A stretch of 64,000 nucleotides of DNA from Stenocarpella maydis (taxonomy: Eukaryota; Ascomycota; Sordariomycetes; Diaporthales; Diaporthaceae), in contig NQMI01000004.1 of the NCBI GenBank assembly GCA_002270565.1, forward strand, positions 749,065-813,064. Reading direction: 5' to 3'. Positions within the stretch are counted from its first letter, which is position 1; every line of letters begins with the position of its first letter. This document shows positions 47,024-57,756 of this stretch, in pieces. Made by a program: the position numbers and the translations under genes. Below the pieces are notes generated by a model. That model did not search any database. It saw only the letters and a list, made by a program, of their open reading frames with translations, and was not told where the DNA came from.

Positions 47024-48238
47024 ATGGAGGACGACCAAAGAGACGCCCCTCAGGCCATTGCGCCAACGGACGAGGAGCGAGCCGCCGGCGTCTACTCTCC
47101 ACGGAATCTTCAGCGTGTGCTTTCCGGTCTGCACCGCGACGGGCTGGTGGTGCTGAGGGGTGTGATAGACCGCAGCCATGTGGATGCGCTCAACAAGGCC
47201 ATGTGCAGCGAGGTGGAAGACAAGGTCGCTGACCCCACTCAAACGTTCAACCACGATGTCAAATGTGAGGCTCCCCGTCATCAGCTATCTGAAGAGGGTA
47301 GGGTTTAGCAGACTGGTGGGAACTGGAACTGATATAAGGCGCCGCCCAGCGAACTTCCTGCAGAGGCCGCCGGTCACCCAGCAGGACCTGCTACATGAAG
47401 ACATCTACTTCAACTCCTTCCTACTACAAGTTGCCAGCGCGTGAGCCCCCTCAACAAACGCCCCAAGCATGCATGAATAGTCCCCCCCCCCCACCAACCA
47501 CACAAGGGCCTCGAGCTCACGAGAGAGCCCAACAAACAGCTACCTCGGTCACCAGCCCATCTGGAACTGGCTCACGGCCAACACCGCCCTGGCCAGGACC
47601 CCCGGGATGCGCCAGGCCGAGCACAAGGACACCATGTTCGACCACCCGCAGTACCCCTATTATTTCATCGCCAACGTGCCCCTGTGCGACTTCACGGCCG
47701 CCAACGGCGCCACCGAGTTCTGGCTCGGGTCGCACGCCGCCACGACCCTCGCGGACCAGCAGCCCGTGACGGACGAGAACCGCGCCGCCTGGCGGCCGAA
47801 GGAACCCACGGACCGCATCCCCTGGATCGCCGAGGGCCCAAGGGAGGCGCGCCGCGGCCTGAGGCCCCCCGTGCAGCCCGAGGCGGCGAGGGGCGACATC
47901 ATGATCCGGGACCTGAGGACGTGGCACGCCGGGATGCCGAACCATGGTGACGAGCACCGCATCATGCTTGGGCTGGGATACCAGGTGAACAACTAGTGGC
48001 GCGCATGGGACGGGGCCCCATCCGGCTTTTGCTGGGTGAGCTAGGAAACCTGTGAAGTCTGATGAAGTGACAGAGCCCCTTCCACCCGAACTACACGCAG
48101 CGCCTGCATCTCCCCGAATCGCAGCAGGAGTTCTTCATGGGTCGTGCGCGGGGCAGGGTCGAGGTCAGGGCTTGTTTCCATGGCGACGAGGAGTTTGCGA
48201 AGACCAAGGCGGACTCGGTCTTCGATCCACGGTCTTAG
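47024..48238 (+). CDS. Phytanoyl-CoA dioxygenase (PhyH)-family Fe(II)/2-oxoglutarate oxygenase
   Basis: Exons 47024-47264, 47350-47440, 47540-47984 and 48074-48238 give 313 residues. I used the ATG at 47024; an upstream GTG in frame is not a fungal start. The metal triad is visible: His139-x-Asp141 (AEHKDTMFDHP) and His240 (RTWHAGMPNH). Arg251 (EHRIMLGLGY) is placed to bind 2-oxoglutarate. The core strand motif NGATEFWLGSH is typical of fungal PhyH proteins. Without the last intron (47985-48073) the frame would stop in QVNN. Splicing it adds NYTQRLHLPESQQEFF and a normal C-terminus. No targeting signal seen. Many fungal members hydroxylate secondary metabolites, so the substrate is open. Intron 2 contains a C11 run. 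Confidence 0.87.
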
Positions 48239-49436
48239 GACAGCAAAGGAGAATAGGGGAGGCTCTTGTCAGGGGAGACGGCATTCAAGGACGCCTGGTC
48301 ATGTTGCGAAAGTGTAATGGCCGTTGGTATCTGGTTTGTGGCCGGCTCAACACCAATCAATTCCCTGAGCTCTCAGGCTCGCTTCGGCGGAGATCCTACC
48401 CAGTTCCCTCTGATTGCTATTAGCCAGCAAGTCCACGGGTTTGAGTTTCCGACTGGTTCTTGTCTGGTCATGTGCGCCACAGTATGACTTGCAAGTCCAT
48501 TCTCAACCGCGCTGACCAATGTGCTTTCATGAAACGGGGCATGACTGTCGCCCGTGATACGAGGCGCCCGCGTGGCATGGACTTTATTGCCTTGGTAATA
48601 AGCGCTGGTTATTGCCGAGGTTCTAGCCAGGCGTGCCGAAGAGCCTCAACCACCGGCCAACCAACCTCATGGCCTGCCCTTGATGAGACAGGCACAGCCC
48701 CACGTGTCTAGTAGTGTACCTGCGCCAGTCCCCACAACATAGTCTCTTTTTAATCTAACGGTCCTGCCAAGTCGCGACTTGATTGTCGGTGGCATGATCA
48801 AGACATTCCTAATTAGGTAGGGAGAGAGTTAAAAAAGAGGGGGGAGGGGGTGTGGCGACAGACTGGACGATAGATCTCCCGCAGCGCCATAGCCGGCGCG
48901 CGCTACCATCACCCTTAATTATGTAGCCGTTGTATTCTAGTGACGCCATATAGCTCACTGTCTTTCATCCCTTATTTAGCTGGCGTTGCGGGGACATCCG
49001 TGGCAGGTCACTATGGTCCGACTCTGGGGCCAGGGGCTCGGCCTGGCGATCCCGCTTCTGGAATGTGACCAAAAGCAGCTAGCGAGGGAGAGGCTTGGCG
49101 AAACGGGCTCTCGGAGGAATAAATGATAGCTCGACTCGCTCGTGAGTTTGTCGTCCAAGGTTTCAGAGGTTCGGCTACGGTTGGCTCTATCCTGGATGTC
49201 CTGGCGAATCCAAGAAGGACTCGTATCGAATTGCGGTGTTCCCAAAGAGGAATCATGGCTCAGCCTGGTTCCTGGTCCTTGTGGAAGGTTGTTCATTTCC
49301 GAAACCGTCATCTATCTAGTGCTATGCATACCCAGGTCAAAGACGTGTCGCCACGGCCGTGTGCGAGCAAAGTGACGGAGGTTGCCAAGTGTATCGATCC
49401 CCAAGAAAGAGATACGCGACCCAACCTTGGGTGGGT
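48239..49436. other. Spacer with no supported gene
   Basis: 1.2 kb between the convergent PhyH and secreted-protein genes. The short frames have no features. Confidence 0.4.
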
Positions 49437-50321
49437 TTAGCAGAAATCCGACAATACCGCCACGTACCAGTTGCCCCCGTAAAGTTGGGCCCCGTTGAAG
49501 AGACCGTAAGTACCATCGTCGTGGATGAAGCAGCAGTTGGTAATCAGGCTCTGGGCGCCGTCTGCGATGCGGCCGTATGTGTCAAGCACCAACCCATGAT
49601 CGGTGTTCTGTCGAGTAGATAGTGGTCAGCCTCGGAAGCTCGAATGGATACTTGGTAAAAGGGGAGGGCCGGGGACGGTTTATCGGGTTCTTACGTCGTT
49701 GCACCAATAGATTGCCGCGTCATAGGAGCAGCTCACGCGACCGCAGTTTTGCTGGGAAGGTTGTTAGCAAACAGAAAGCCAAGAGAAATAGGTGGGGACA
49801 GTGTTGGACGTACTGGGCCTGGGCCTCGACTGGGGGTGCCTCCGACCTCGCGCAGGTACTCGATACCATGCCTGATTGTGCCACCCGAAACCCCTCCTGA
49901 ATATACGTTGCACTGGTAGCCAACAGGGTCATACGTGCCGGGAGAGTCGTCCTTGGACTTGTAGGGGGCGCCTGGGACGTGCAGGTGAGAGGCATCGAGA
50001 GCTTCGTTGATGGTCTTGTTGACCTCGGCGAAGGCCACAGAGTCCACGGCTGCGAGGTGGTTGGCGACGTCCTGGATGGTACCAACCATGGTGTCGTTGT
50101 GTTGGGCGCTAACAGGAACGATCCACTCGATGTCAACGATGTCGAAGCCGGCCAAGGGACCGCCCAGGGTGGAGGCATCGCCCATGGCAGCCTTGCAAAG
50201 CTAGTCAGCGGCAACCTTGCACCGCAGGACGCATTGTGCTGCACCAATTAAAGGAAGCACTTACAGCCTGGGAGAACATGATGCCCATCAGGGCAGACAG
50301 AAGAAGCACGATATACTTCAT
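49437..50321 (-). CDS. Secreted cysteine-containing protein of 220 residues
   Basis: Exons 50321-50265, 50191-49814, 49751-49695 and 49607-49437 all join in phase 0. The first exon is almost exactly the signal peptide (MKYIVLLLSALMGIMFSQA). The mature part begins AAMGDASTLGGPLAGFDIVD, has a helical central region, then QCNVYSGG, NCGRVSCSYDAAIYWCND, ITNCCFIHDD and a last-strand YVAVLSDFC. The RVSC...AI..CND...C...C pattern recurs in small secreted proteins of plant-associated and other ascomycetes, but I know no function for it. The Cys spacing implies disulfides in a secreted domain. The acceptor of intron 1 could also be 9 nt upstream, adding Leu-Cys-Lys. Confidence 0.75.
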
Positions 50322-51471
50322 GACGGATGGCTTTGTTTTGCACTGAAGTCTTGTTTGGTGAGGTTGACGACAGTCTGGTCGGTTTGTGTTGAGATGTGGG
50401 AGGTTGGATGTTGTTGGAAAAGCTTGGGGCAAATCTGGAAGTACGAGAGAAAGGATGGAACAAGTCAGAATGTGTGCTGCGATAAAATAAAATAAAAAAC
50501 CCCCACTGAGTTCGCAGTGACTGTGACAAATGCAGTGACTGTGACTTTTCGCTCTCCCAAAACCTGCAACTGGCAGGTGATTGCGGAGGGTCTGCAGCCT
50601 GCTCACTGCTTCGTTTGCAAGGTCTCTGAGGTTGCCAGCCGAACGCCTGCCTCACCCTGTAACTACCATAAATCCAGAACACAAACAGACATGAGACGGC
50701 ATTTCATCCAAAGCAATGGCATAGGTCCTTTGCCCTTGCTGTGGCAACAAGAGCCAGGATGGAAACATTTGAACACCCATGGCACTGCAGACACAGTCAA
50801 GGGTTCAACCGATTGATGTTCTCTACAAGATCCAAGAGGCAGCAAACCCATAAATAAGCACATACACTTTTCATGTGCCTCCCTTGGAACAGGTCTGTTA
50901 TTTTTATCATCCAGTTGCCAGATTGTGTTTGGCTTAGATTCATGGGGCCTAACGCGTGGAACTGCTGGGTGATGCAACTCTCAATGACTCCTTGAACACT
51001 GCATAGTAGAGACTGGCTGACGTAGACCAGCTTTCCTTCCCAGAGGCTCTCCACAACCTCTTCCGGCAGTACCCTCAGTCTTGCTTCTCTGCCCTGTGCC
51101 CCTCGACCCGGACTAATTTAGAAGGAAGACTCTGACAGCCAGATGAGCTCACTGCCAAGGTGACTGATTACACAAGCATCTTCACACGATGCAGAGATGC
51201 GATTGTTATGCCCATTATGGACGGTAAAGTCATTGTCATTCTTCAATGCTACAGGTTAAGTTTTAGCTAAGCACTTGAGCACCTGGCTCCCACGTTGCAC
51301 GTTCTCGGCCGAACCGTCACGTGCTGGCCGTGTTTCTGCCATGGCCCCGCGTTTCTCGGCTTTGCTGGGGCTGGGGCTGGGGCTGGGATAGCTACAGCTG
51401 CCACGAGAGAAAGCCGGCAAGGGACGTTGATCATGAGCCCGGCTGCTAGGCATGACCCTGGCTGGGATTGA

Positions 51472-51572
51472 ACTTTTGGGTTCGGTGAACGACATTTTTG
51501 AGTAGATTAAACCTTGAGGCCTGGTGAAGGACATAGAGTAGACCTTTGGGTGTGGTGAAGGCCATAGTGTAG
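51472..51572. repeat. Three imperfect 31-34 bp tandem units
   Basis: Units at 51472-51505, 51511-51541 and 51542-51572 share ACCTTTGGG-like starts, GGTGAA and a CAT...GAGTAG-like end. Confidence 0.65.
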
Positions 51573-51806
51573 TTAGAGTTCGCTTAAATCGAAACTAGTC
51601 AATGCTCATGATGGTTCTAGAATAAGTTTAATAGCGCACGGAGGAGTGTGGATAAGTTTAAGTTAAGCCTCAAATGAGTGACTTCATGTTGGGAGGGGGT
51701 GGGGGTGTCTGGCAGGGGTTTGATGGTTTCGTGTGTCTCGGGACCAGGTTGATCTGCCTACCCCACAACGCTAAATCCTATGATGTTCAGGCACATAACA
51801 CTATTC

Positions 51807-51850
51807 TGTTGTTGTTGCTGATGTTGTTGTTGTTGTTGTTGTCGTCGTCG
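51807..51850. repeat. (GTT)n/(GTC)n microsatellite
   Basis: Imperfect trinucleotide run, directly visible. Confidence 0.85.
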
Positions 51851-53308
51851 AGAACTCCGAGCCTGAATATAAATGGCTCCTAATGTCCCTGGCTGCTTTG
51901 CTTGTAAGTGCTATTGGGAAAACTCCACGGCGGGGTACCGTCGAGCAGGATGGGTGAGACCAAGGGAGAGATCAAGTATTCAAGCTCGGCTCGGGTTGTC
52001 ACGGCCTCAGCCACGGGGACCATCAGAACTCTGTTTTCTGGAGTGCCAAGGGGTTTACCATGGGGCAGACGACGACGGCGACGATGACGGGGCAGAGCAG
52101 AGCAGCGCACATTTTCTGTCGTAACTACGTAAGTGCAGTGGAAACACCACTCTGGTCAATGCAAACGTGCGATACGCCCCGAAAACAGGTTGTGGCGCCG
52201 GGGCCCAGAAATGAGGGCCCCAGCTCAGGCGGGCGCCCCGCTATTTTTGCTCAACAAGTGTGGCCTGGATCGAGAACAGACATGTGAGATCACGTCTGCG
52301 GCCCGCACGCGCCAACCACCAGTGCGCAAGCGACAGCCGAAGAAGCTGGCCCAGCCACGTGGAGTGCGTGAGACGATGAGAGGCAGTGTCAGCACTACAC
52401 TACACTACTGCACTCACCGTCTGCCTGGCTGGAGGGTCCAGTGGGGGGGGGGCAACCTCCCGGGCGGGGCTCTGCTATGCAAAGTCCAACCAAGACGGCG
52501 GCCAAGGCCAAGGATATACCTGCCTAGGTATACTCCGTAGGTACCTCGGAGCCATGCAAGTCAGGGGCCTGGCCTGTTTAATATGCCCACAAGCAGCTAT
52601 TTAAATTAACCGTCATCAGACGGAACGGCCATGGGGGCTGGAGAGCCGAATATCGATGCCGTCGCCAGGTCGGGCATGGGAATCCCGTGAGGGGTTGCAT
52701 TACAGCGCCCGTGTGCCTGGGCCGACGGTCCCCTATCGCGGCCAACTCTTGGTCCATGACACCTTGCTTCAAGCAATAGTAGTACTCCGTAGTTAAGAGT
52801 TGCGTTGCTATGCTATGATCATGGGGGGGCGCGCGCGCGGCTCATCGGCAGGGACCCACATTGGCCCATCTGCATGGATTCAGAAGCTACTATTTTATTC
52901 CTACCCACCGCAACGACACACACTAGCATACACTACAACATGCGAGATGGCTTGGCCGGACTTGATAGATCTCCCCTCGGCCAAGGTACGCGGAGAGGCT
53001 GTTGGTTAGTCAGCTGCGGACGCTGCGGATCGGCGCCAGGGATCTGCAAGGGATCGTGACAAGGTATCTCGGCGACACTCTTCATCGAGCTCTCCGTCTC
53101 CCTCTCCTGAGTCGCGCTACCGTGGGGCGGGGGTGGGCACCACCACCAACGGCATATTATTATAATAAGAGGCGTGCCGGGCCACACGCTGGGCTCTGCA
53201 TCTTGTTGGTTCTGACAGACCTCACGCCTCTGTCAATAAACCGTCTGTCCTTCGCTCGAGGTCCAGTGCATACCTTTGTCATTCTTTATACACCACTGCT
53301 CCTCCACC

Positions 53309-54116
53309 ATGCGTCTATCCGCCCAGCTGAGCGCCGCTCTCATACTGGCAGTGGCCAGCGCCGCCCCCTTCCACGGGATCCATCTGAGGCAGAGCCAGCT
53401 CCTCGACAGCTACGACTATGTGATCGTGGGTGCGGGTGCCGCCGGCCTGACGGTGGCAAACAGGCTCTCTGAGGACAGTGGTGGGTACAAAACCTCGGAA
53501 TTATAGTAATCTCGGGGCCAGATAATTAACCGAAGATTTAGCCGTTTCCGTCCTGGTCATTGAGGCTGGAGAGTTGTTAGTTCTTCCCTCCCGATATTAG
53601 AGGGCCGATGCTACGGTACGCCACCGGACACTACGAGTGCTGACTGGACCTTTTAGCGACCAAAATGAGGACTTCGTCACCGTCCCTGGCCTGGCCGGTG
53701 GTGCGATTGGCACAAAGTACGACTGGAACACGACATATACGGCAAACCCGAACCTGGCAAACCGCGTGGTCCCCATCCCCCAGGGCAAGATCGTCGGAGG
53801 TGGCACGAAGCTGAATCGCATGGTCTTTGACCGTGGATCAAAGTCAGACTTCGACCGGTGGGCCGCGCTGGGAAACCCTGGGTGGGATTATGATGGCCTC
53901 TTCCCCTATTTCAAAAAGGTGGGCAGACTGATGGTGACCATTCAACCTGGGCACAAGAGATGCTAACAGCTGGGCAGCAAGAGTTCTTCACGCCCCCCAG
54001 TGCCGAGATCGTCCAGGAGTGGGGGGTTGAGTTTGAGCCAGAGTCTCATGGCTACGCCGGGAACATCAACGTCACCTACTCGCCTTTCTTCTGGCCCCTT
54101 ACCCGTACGTTCCTTT

Positions 54117-54151
<35 letters not shown>

Positions 54152-55667
54152 GAACATGCCGTTGTGTATCTTGGCCATGGTGCTAATTGACTGCAGGTAA
54201 CATCATCGATGCTACCAAGGAGTTGGGCATCGCGATCCCCAAGGACCAGGCTTCTGGGTCCCCCATTGGAGGTTACTTCTGCCCTCACAACATCGACCTG
54301 ACCAATGTCACAAGGTCCTCAGCCCGAGAGGCCGAGTACAACAAGGTCGAGTCGAGGACAAACCTGCACCTCATCACCAGCCAGCACGTCACCAAGCTGG
54401 TTACTGCCAACTCGACGGGCAGTGGAACACCAGTGACAGTCACAGGTGTTGAGGTGAGCCGAGCCCGGACAAGAGGAGCAGGAATCGAGGACACAGCTAA
54501 CAGCTCCCCAGTACGCCCCGTCGGCTGGTGCTGCCAAGTCGACAGTAGCCGTCAAGAAGGAGGCCATCCTCGCCGCCGGGGCCTTCTTCAGCCCCCAGAT
54601 CCTGCAGGTCTCTGGAATTGGCGACAGCAAGCTGCACCGCGACATTGGCGTCCCGACCGTCATCGACCTCCCCGCCGTGGGCCACAACCTCGAGGACCAC
54701 GTCCTCCTGACCACCGTCGCCACCGTGACCACCGACCAGATCACCACCTCCGAGCTCAGCAGCAACACCACCTTTGCCGCCGAGGCCATGGCCGAGTACC
54801 GCGACCAGAAGGCAGGGCCCTACACCTCCCCGACGGGCGACTTCCTCCTCTTCATGCCCCTGACCAACTTCACCAACGCCGCGTCCACCATCGCCTCCGC
54901 GGCTGCCTCCCAGGACGGCTCCCAGTACCTCCCCGCCGACACGCCCGCCGAGGTCGTCCTCGGCTACAAGAAGGAGCAGGCCATCCTGGCCCAGGGGCTG
55001 GCCTCCAGCCAGTCGGCCGTCCTCGAGCTCATCTGGGACGCCGGCGTCCTTGTCCTGGGCATGCAGCACCCCTGGTCCCGCGGCAGCGTCAAGGCCAAGT
55101 CCGCGAGCGTCTTCGACCTCCCCGTCACCAGCGCCGGCCAGCTCGCCAACCCCCTCGACCTACAGATCCTCGTCGAGGCCGTCAAGTTCTCCCGCGTCGT
55201 CCGCAACACCAAGGCCGTCCAGGCCCTCAAGCCCGTCGAGGTCCTGCCCGGCGCCAACGTCACCAGCGACGCCGACATCGAGACCTTCATCCGCCAGAAC
55301 GCCGCCACGCTGTTCCACCCGGCCGGCAGCTGCAAGCTCGGCCCCCGCGAGGAGGGCGGTGTCGTCGGCCCCGACCTCAAGGTCTACGGCGCCGCCAACC
55401 TGCGCGTCGTGGACTCGAGCATCATTCCCTTGCTCCCTGCCACCCACATCATGACCACCGTCTACGGTGTTGCTGAGAAGGTAAGGATTAATCCCACTAC
55501 AAACCCTCTCAACCCCATGGTTTACGTCCAACATGCTAATTGCTCCACAGGCTGCCGATATCATCAAGGGTGTCGCCATTACCGGCAATGGACCCGGGAA
55601 GCCTGTCGCCACTAAGCAACCCGGGAAGCCTGCCACCCCTCAGCAGCCCGGGAAGCCTCTCCCTTGA
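53309..55667 (+). CDS. Secreted GMC oxidoreductase (aryl-alcohol oxidase / glucose dehydrogenase-like)
   Basis: Seven exons: 53309-53480, 53542-53575, 53657-53918, 53978-54104, 54197-54453, 54512-55480 and 55551-55667, giving 645 residues. Signal peptide MRLSAQLSAALILAVASAAP. The FAD motif YVIVGAGAAGLTVANRLSED is completed by VLVIEAGE from exon 2. GMC signature 1 is GGGTKLNRMVFDRGSKSDFD and signature 2 is GAFFSPQILQVSGIG. The catalytic pair is His in LFHPAGSCKLG and His in LPATHIMTTVYG, the usual His/His arrangement. The last exon adds a tail with three PGKP units. Intron 4 holds a TC microsatellite. The enzyme should oxidise an alcohol or sugar outside the cell. It is distinct from the intracellular His/Asn GMC enzyme at 1.3-3.1 kb. 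Confidence 0.9.
54121..54147. repeat. (TC)n microsatellite in intron 4
   Basis: About 13 TC units inside the intron 54105-54196, near its 5' end. Confidence 0.85.
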
Positions 55668-55719
55668 ACGATTTCATGTCACGAACTCATGATTGTGGAT
55701 ATATTTGCTTCTGGACGTG

Positions 55720-55779
55720 GTCCTACTTCGAGTTGTACATCTATCTAGCGTCCTACTTCGACTTGTACATTTATCTAGC
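55720..55779. repeat. Tandem duplication of 30 bp in the GMC 3' flank
   Basis: 55720-55749 and 55750-55779 match at 28 of 30 positions. They lie about 50 bp after the GMC stop, probably in its 3' UTR. Confidence 0.85.
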
Positions 55780-56037
55780 ACTTTAGCTTCAACACAGAAT
55801 CTCACACTTGCCGTTTTTGACTCAAGCCCAACAAGCCCTGGCTGCCATTTTCGCTCTTCGGATACGGCGTATCCTCCTGCACCTCAAAGGTCTGGACGTG
55901 TCGCAGCCTGGAATGTAAGATGCGGAGCGTCGAGCACGCCGCGTAGGCACATTAATAATGGAGGCGTGGCGCTCAGAGCTCCTCCACGTATATTCTTGCC
56001 AACTTCCTGTACCTCGGTTATTAGTGTTTGCGCGCAG

Positions 56038-56814
56038 CTATCTCTTACGGTCCTGAAAGATTCGATACCCTGTAAATGCTGTGTCTACCCTCCCAGGGTG
56101 CTCGAGAATCATGGAAACAGAATCCAACAGCCATGTATCCATCACCAGCGCCCCAGCCGAGAACCACTCCTGCCAGCCCGTGATCCTGGACCCGTACGGC
56201 ATCTCCCGATAGTGACGACCACACCCGCGGCCTTCAGTATAGGCAACGGGAACAGCTCGTCGGTGGCCGACTGGTATTTCGGGGACTCGGTCCTCTCGTC
56301 TTGATAGTGTGGCCCTGCGGCCGATATCGGTAGGACTGCGAGCCGTCTGCTCCCGCGGGGCAGGAACAAGGTGTCGAGGAGCAACTTCCGGCACACCTCG
56401 CGCCTCCCCAGGCTGTCCTCATGCTGCTGGTGTGTCGCCGCTGCGGCCGACTCCCAACGCTGTCTGATTAGTGGGGTGACGTAGGGTTCTTGGCCGAAGG
56501 GGTCCTTGTTCTCGTCTCGCCAGCCGCTCGTGAGGTGACAGTAGGAGTGATAGTAGGTGTCGGTGATTAGCATTTGAGGTTCACAGACGCCATACCATAA
56601 ATTTGTCTGTAACTATGAATGAGATCGAGAACATACCGGTTCTGGGTGTCGCCAACGAGTGAAACAAGACAGGTAGGCCCACCGCAAAGTGTGAGGAACT
56701 CACAGAAGTGATTACCAAAACCTCCAAATGCGAAAAGGACAGGGGAAAATTCGGATCAAAACCAAAAAGAAAGACAGTAGCGGTCCCGGCTAAGCTTGCA
56801 GGGCCGCCTCTCAA
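56038..56814 (-). pseudogene. C-terminal remnant of an Arp1-like amidase
   Basis: Reading from about 56700 to 56038, after a short intron (GTATGT...ACAG, about 56634-56605), the sense is NLWYGVCEPQMLITDTYYHS then FGQEPYVTPLIRQRWESAAA, a Trp/Arg-rich helix, LAVLPISAAGPHYQDE and KAAGVVVTIG. It continues in another frame as EMPYGSRITGWQEWFSAG and VDTAFTGYRIF. This matches the order of the C-terminal third of scytalone-dehydratase-like (Arp1) amidases, whose tail ends 'PY.SRI(T/S)G..E' and 'TG..MF'. The frame breaks at about 56208. The amidase signature region with the Ser-Ser-Lys triad is absent, its place being taken by the crotonase gene starting at 56821. So it is a truncated relic. Confidence 0.6.
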
Positions 56815-56820
56815 ATTGGA

Positions 56821-57756
56821 TCATGTCTTCCAATCAGGCTTTCTCTTCTTGACCCAAGCACTTATCCCTTCCTTGGCGTCCTCACTGCGAGCGTGCATCG
56901 ACATGACATGCCCCGCCCACTCCGAAGCAGCCCTGAACTCATCCACCGGGTTTTCATCGCCCGGATCACTGCGGACCGCCAACTGCGTCCAGTAGGCCCA
57001 CTTCCCAAAGGCCTGAGGCTGTCCCGCAGTCTCCTCGGCCAGCCTCCGCACCACCTCCCCCACCCTCGCCTCGAACGCAGCCGCCGCCGTATCGGTAGAC
57101 TCGGCGTGCTCCGGCACGGGGACGACATCCAGCACGCCGGCGCCCAGCTCGCCGGCGGTGATGGCCTCCCCCGTGGCGAACAGCCGGTACGCCAGGGCGG
57201 GGGGCAGGCGCCGGGACACGTACGACGCGGGGCTGGTGCAGGGCAGGCCGATGCGCATCCCGGGCAGCTGGAACCGGGTGCTCCCCAGGGCGACGGGGAA
57301 GTCGGCGGCCATGGCGAGCTGGAACCCCGCGGCGGTGGCGAGGCCCTGGACGGGGCAGACGACGGGCGCGGGGGACTGCCGGACCAGGCCCATCACCTCG
57401 GCGCAGAGCGCGAAGATGCGCCTGGCCTCCTCGGCCGGCGCGCTCTGCAGCTCGCGGAGGTCGTGGCCCGCGCAGAAGACGGGGCCCTCGCTGCGGAGGA
57501 CGAGGACGTTGGGCAGGCCCCTGCGGGCTCGGCGCCAGGACTCACCATCTGTGAGCCAGCTGCCATCGCGTATTGTCTTGGTCATTCTCGGGTTGAAGGG
57601 TGGCAGGAGGAGCAGGCGGCCCGTCTCAGGCGAGGTGAGGTGGCGATGAAGCTGGTCGCGGAGGCTCTGCAGGACGGACAGGCTGAGTGCGTTGGCCTTG
57701 TTGGGGTTATCGAGGTAGATGTAGGCCGCTTTGGCCGGGAGCCTCGGGAGCTTCAT
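56821..57756 (-). CDS. Enoyl-CoA hydratase/isomerase family protein (ECHDC3-like)
   Basis: Single frame of 311 residues. Crotonase motifs: IYLDNPNKANALSLSVLQSL (N-terminal strand and helix), FCAGHDLRELQ (oxyanion loop with HDL, as in ECHDC3 rather than ADL) and VQGLATAAGFQLAMAADFPV. The next block is RFQLPGMRIGLPCTSP, where the usual catalytic Glu of hydratases is Gly/Met, so classical hydration is doubtful. The C-terminus is acidic with WVKKRKPDW. The frame is open upstream of 57756 without another Met (ending LAYLLAYPLAVLE), similar to homologues, so an upstream exon carrying a mitochondrial leader may be missing from this model. Antisense frames up to 374 codons are GC shadows. Confidence 0.75.
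   Translation of the reverse strand: MKLPRLPAKAAYIYLDNPNKANALSLSVLQSLRDQLHRHLTSPETGRLLLLPPFNPRMTKTIRDGSWLTDGESWRRARRGLPNVLVLRSEGPVFCAGHDLRELQSAPAEEARRIFALCAEVMGLVRQSPAPVVCPVQGLATAAGFQLAMAADFPVALGSTRFQLPGMRIGLPCTSPASYVSRRLPPALAYRLFATGEAITAGELGAGVLDVVPVPEHAESTDTAAAAFEARVGEVVRRLAEETAGQPQAFGKWAYWTQLAVRSDPGDENPVDEFRAASEWAGHVMSMHARSEDAKEGISAWVKKRKPDWKT

Larger units (their letters stand above)
50322..53308. other. Gene-poor 3-kb spacer
   Basis: Contains a three-unit 31-34 bp tandem repeat (51472-51572), a GTT run (51807-51850), a G10 run (52443-52452), two TACTCCGTA motifs (52531, 52783) and a TATTATTATAA stretch (53154-53168) about 140 bp before the GMC start. No domain-bearing frame. Confidence 0.4.

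Noticed and set aside
54187..55476. Plus-strand frame of 429 codons within the secreted GMC gene
   Set aside because: Alternative frame with Pro/Arg/His bias. The GMC catalytic motifs lie in the other frame.
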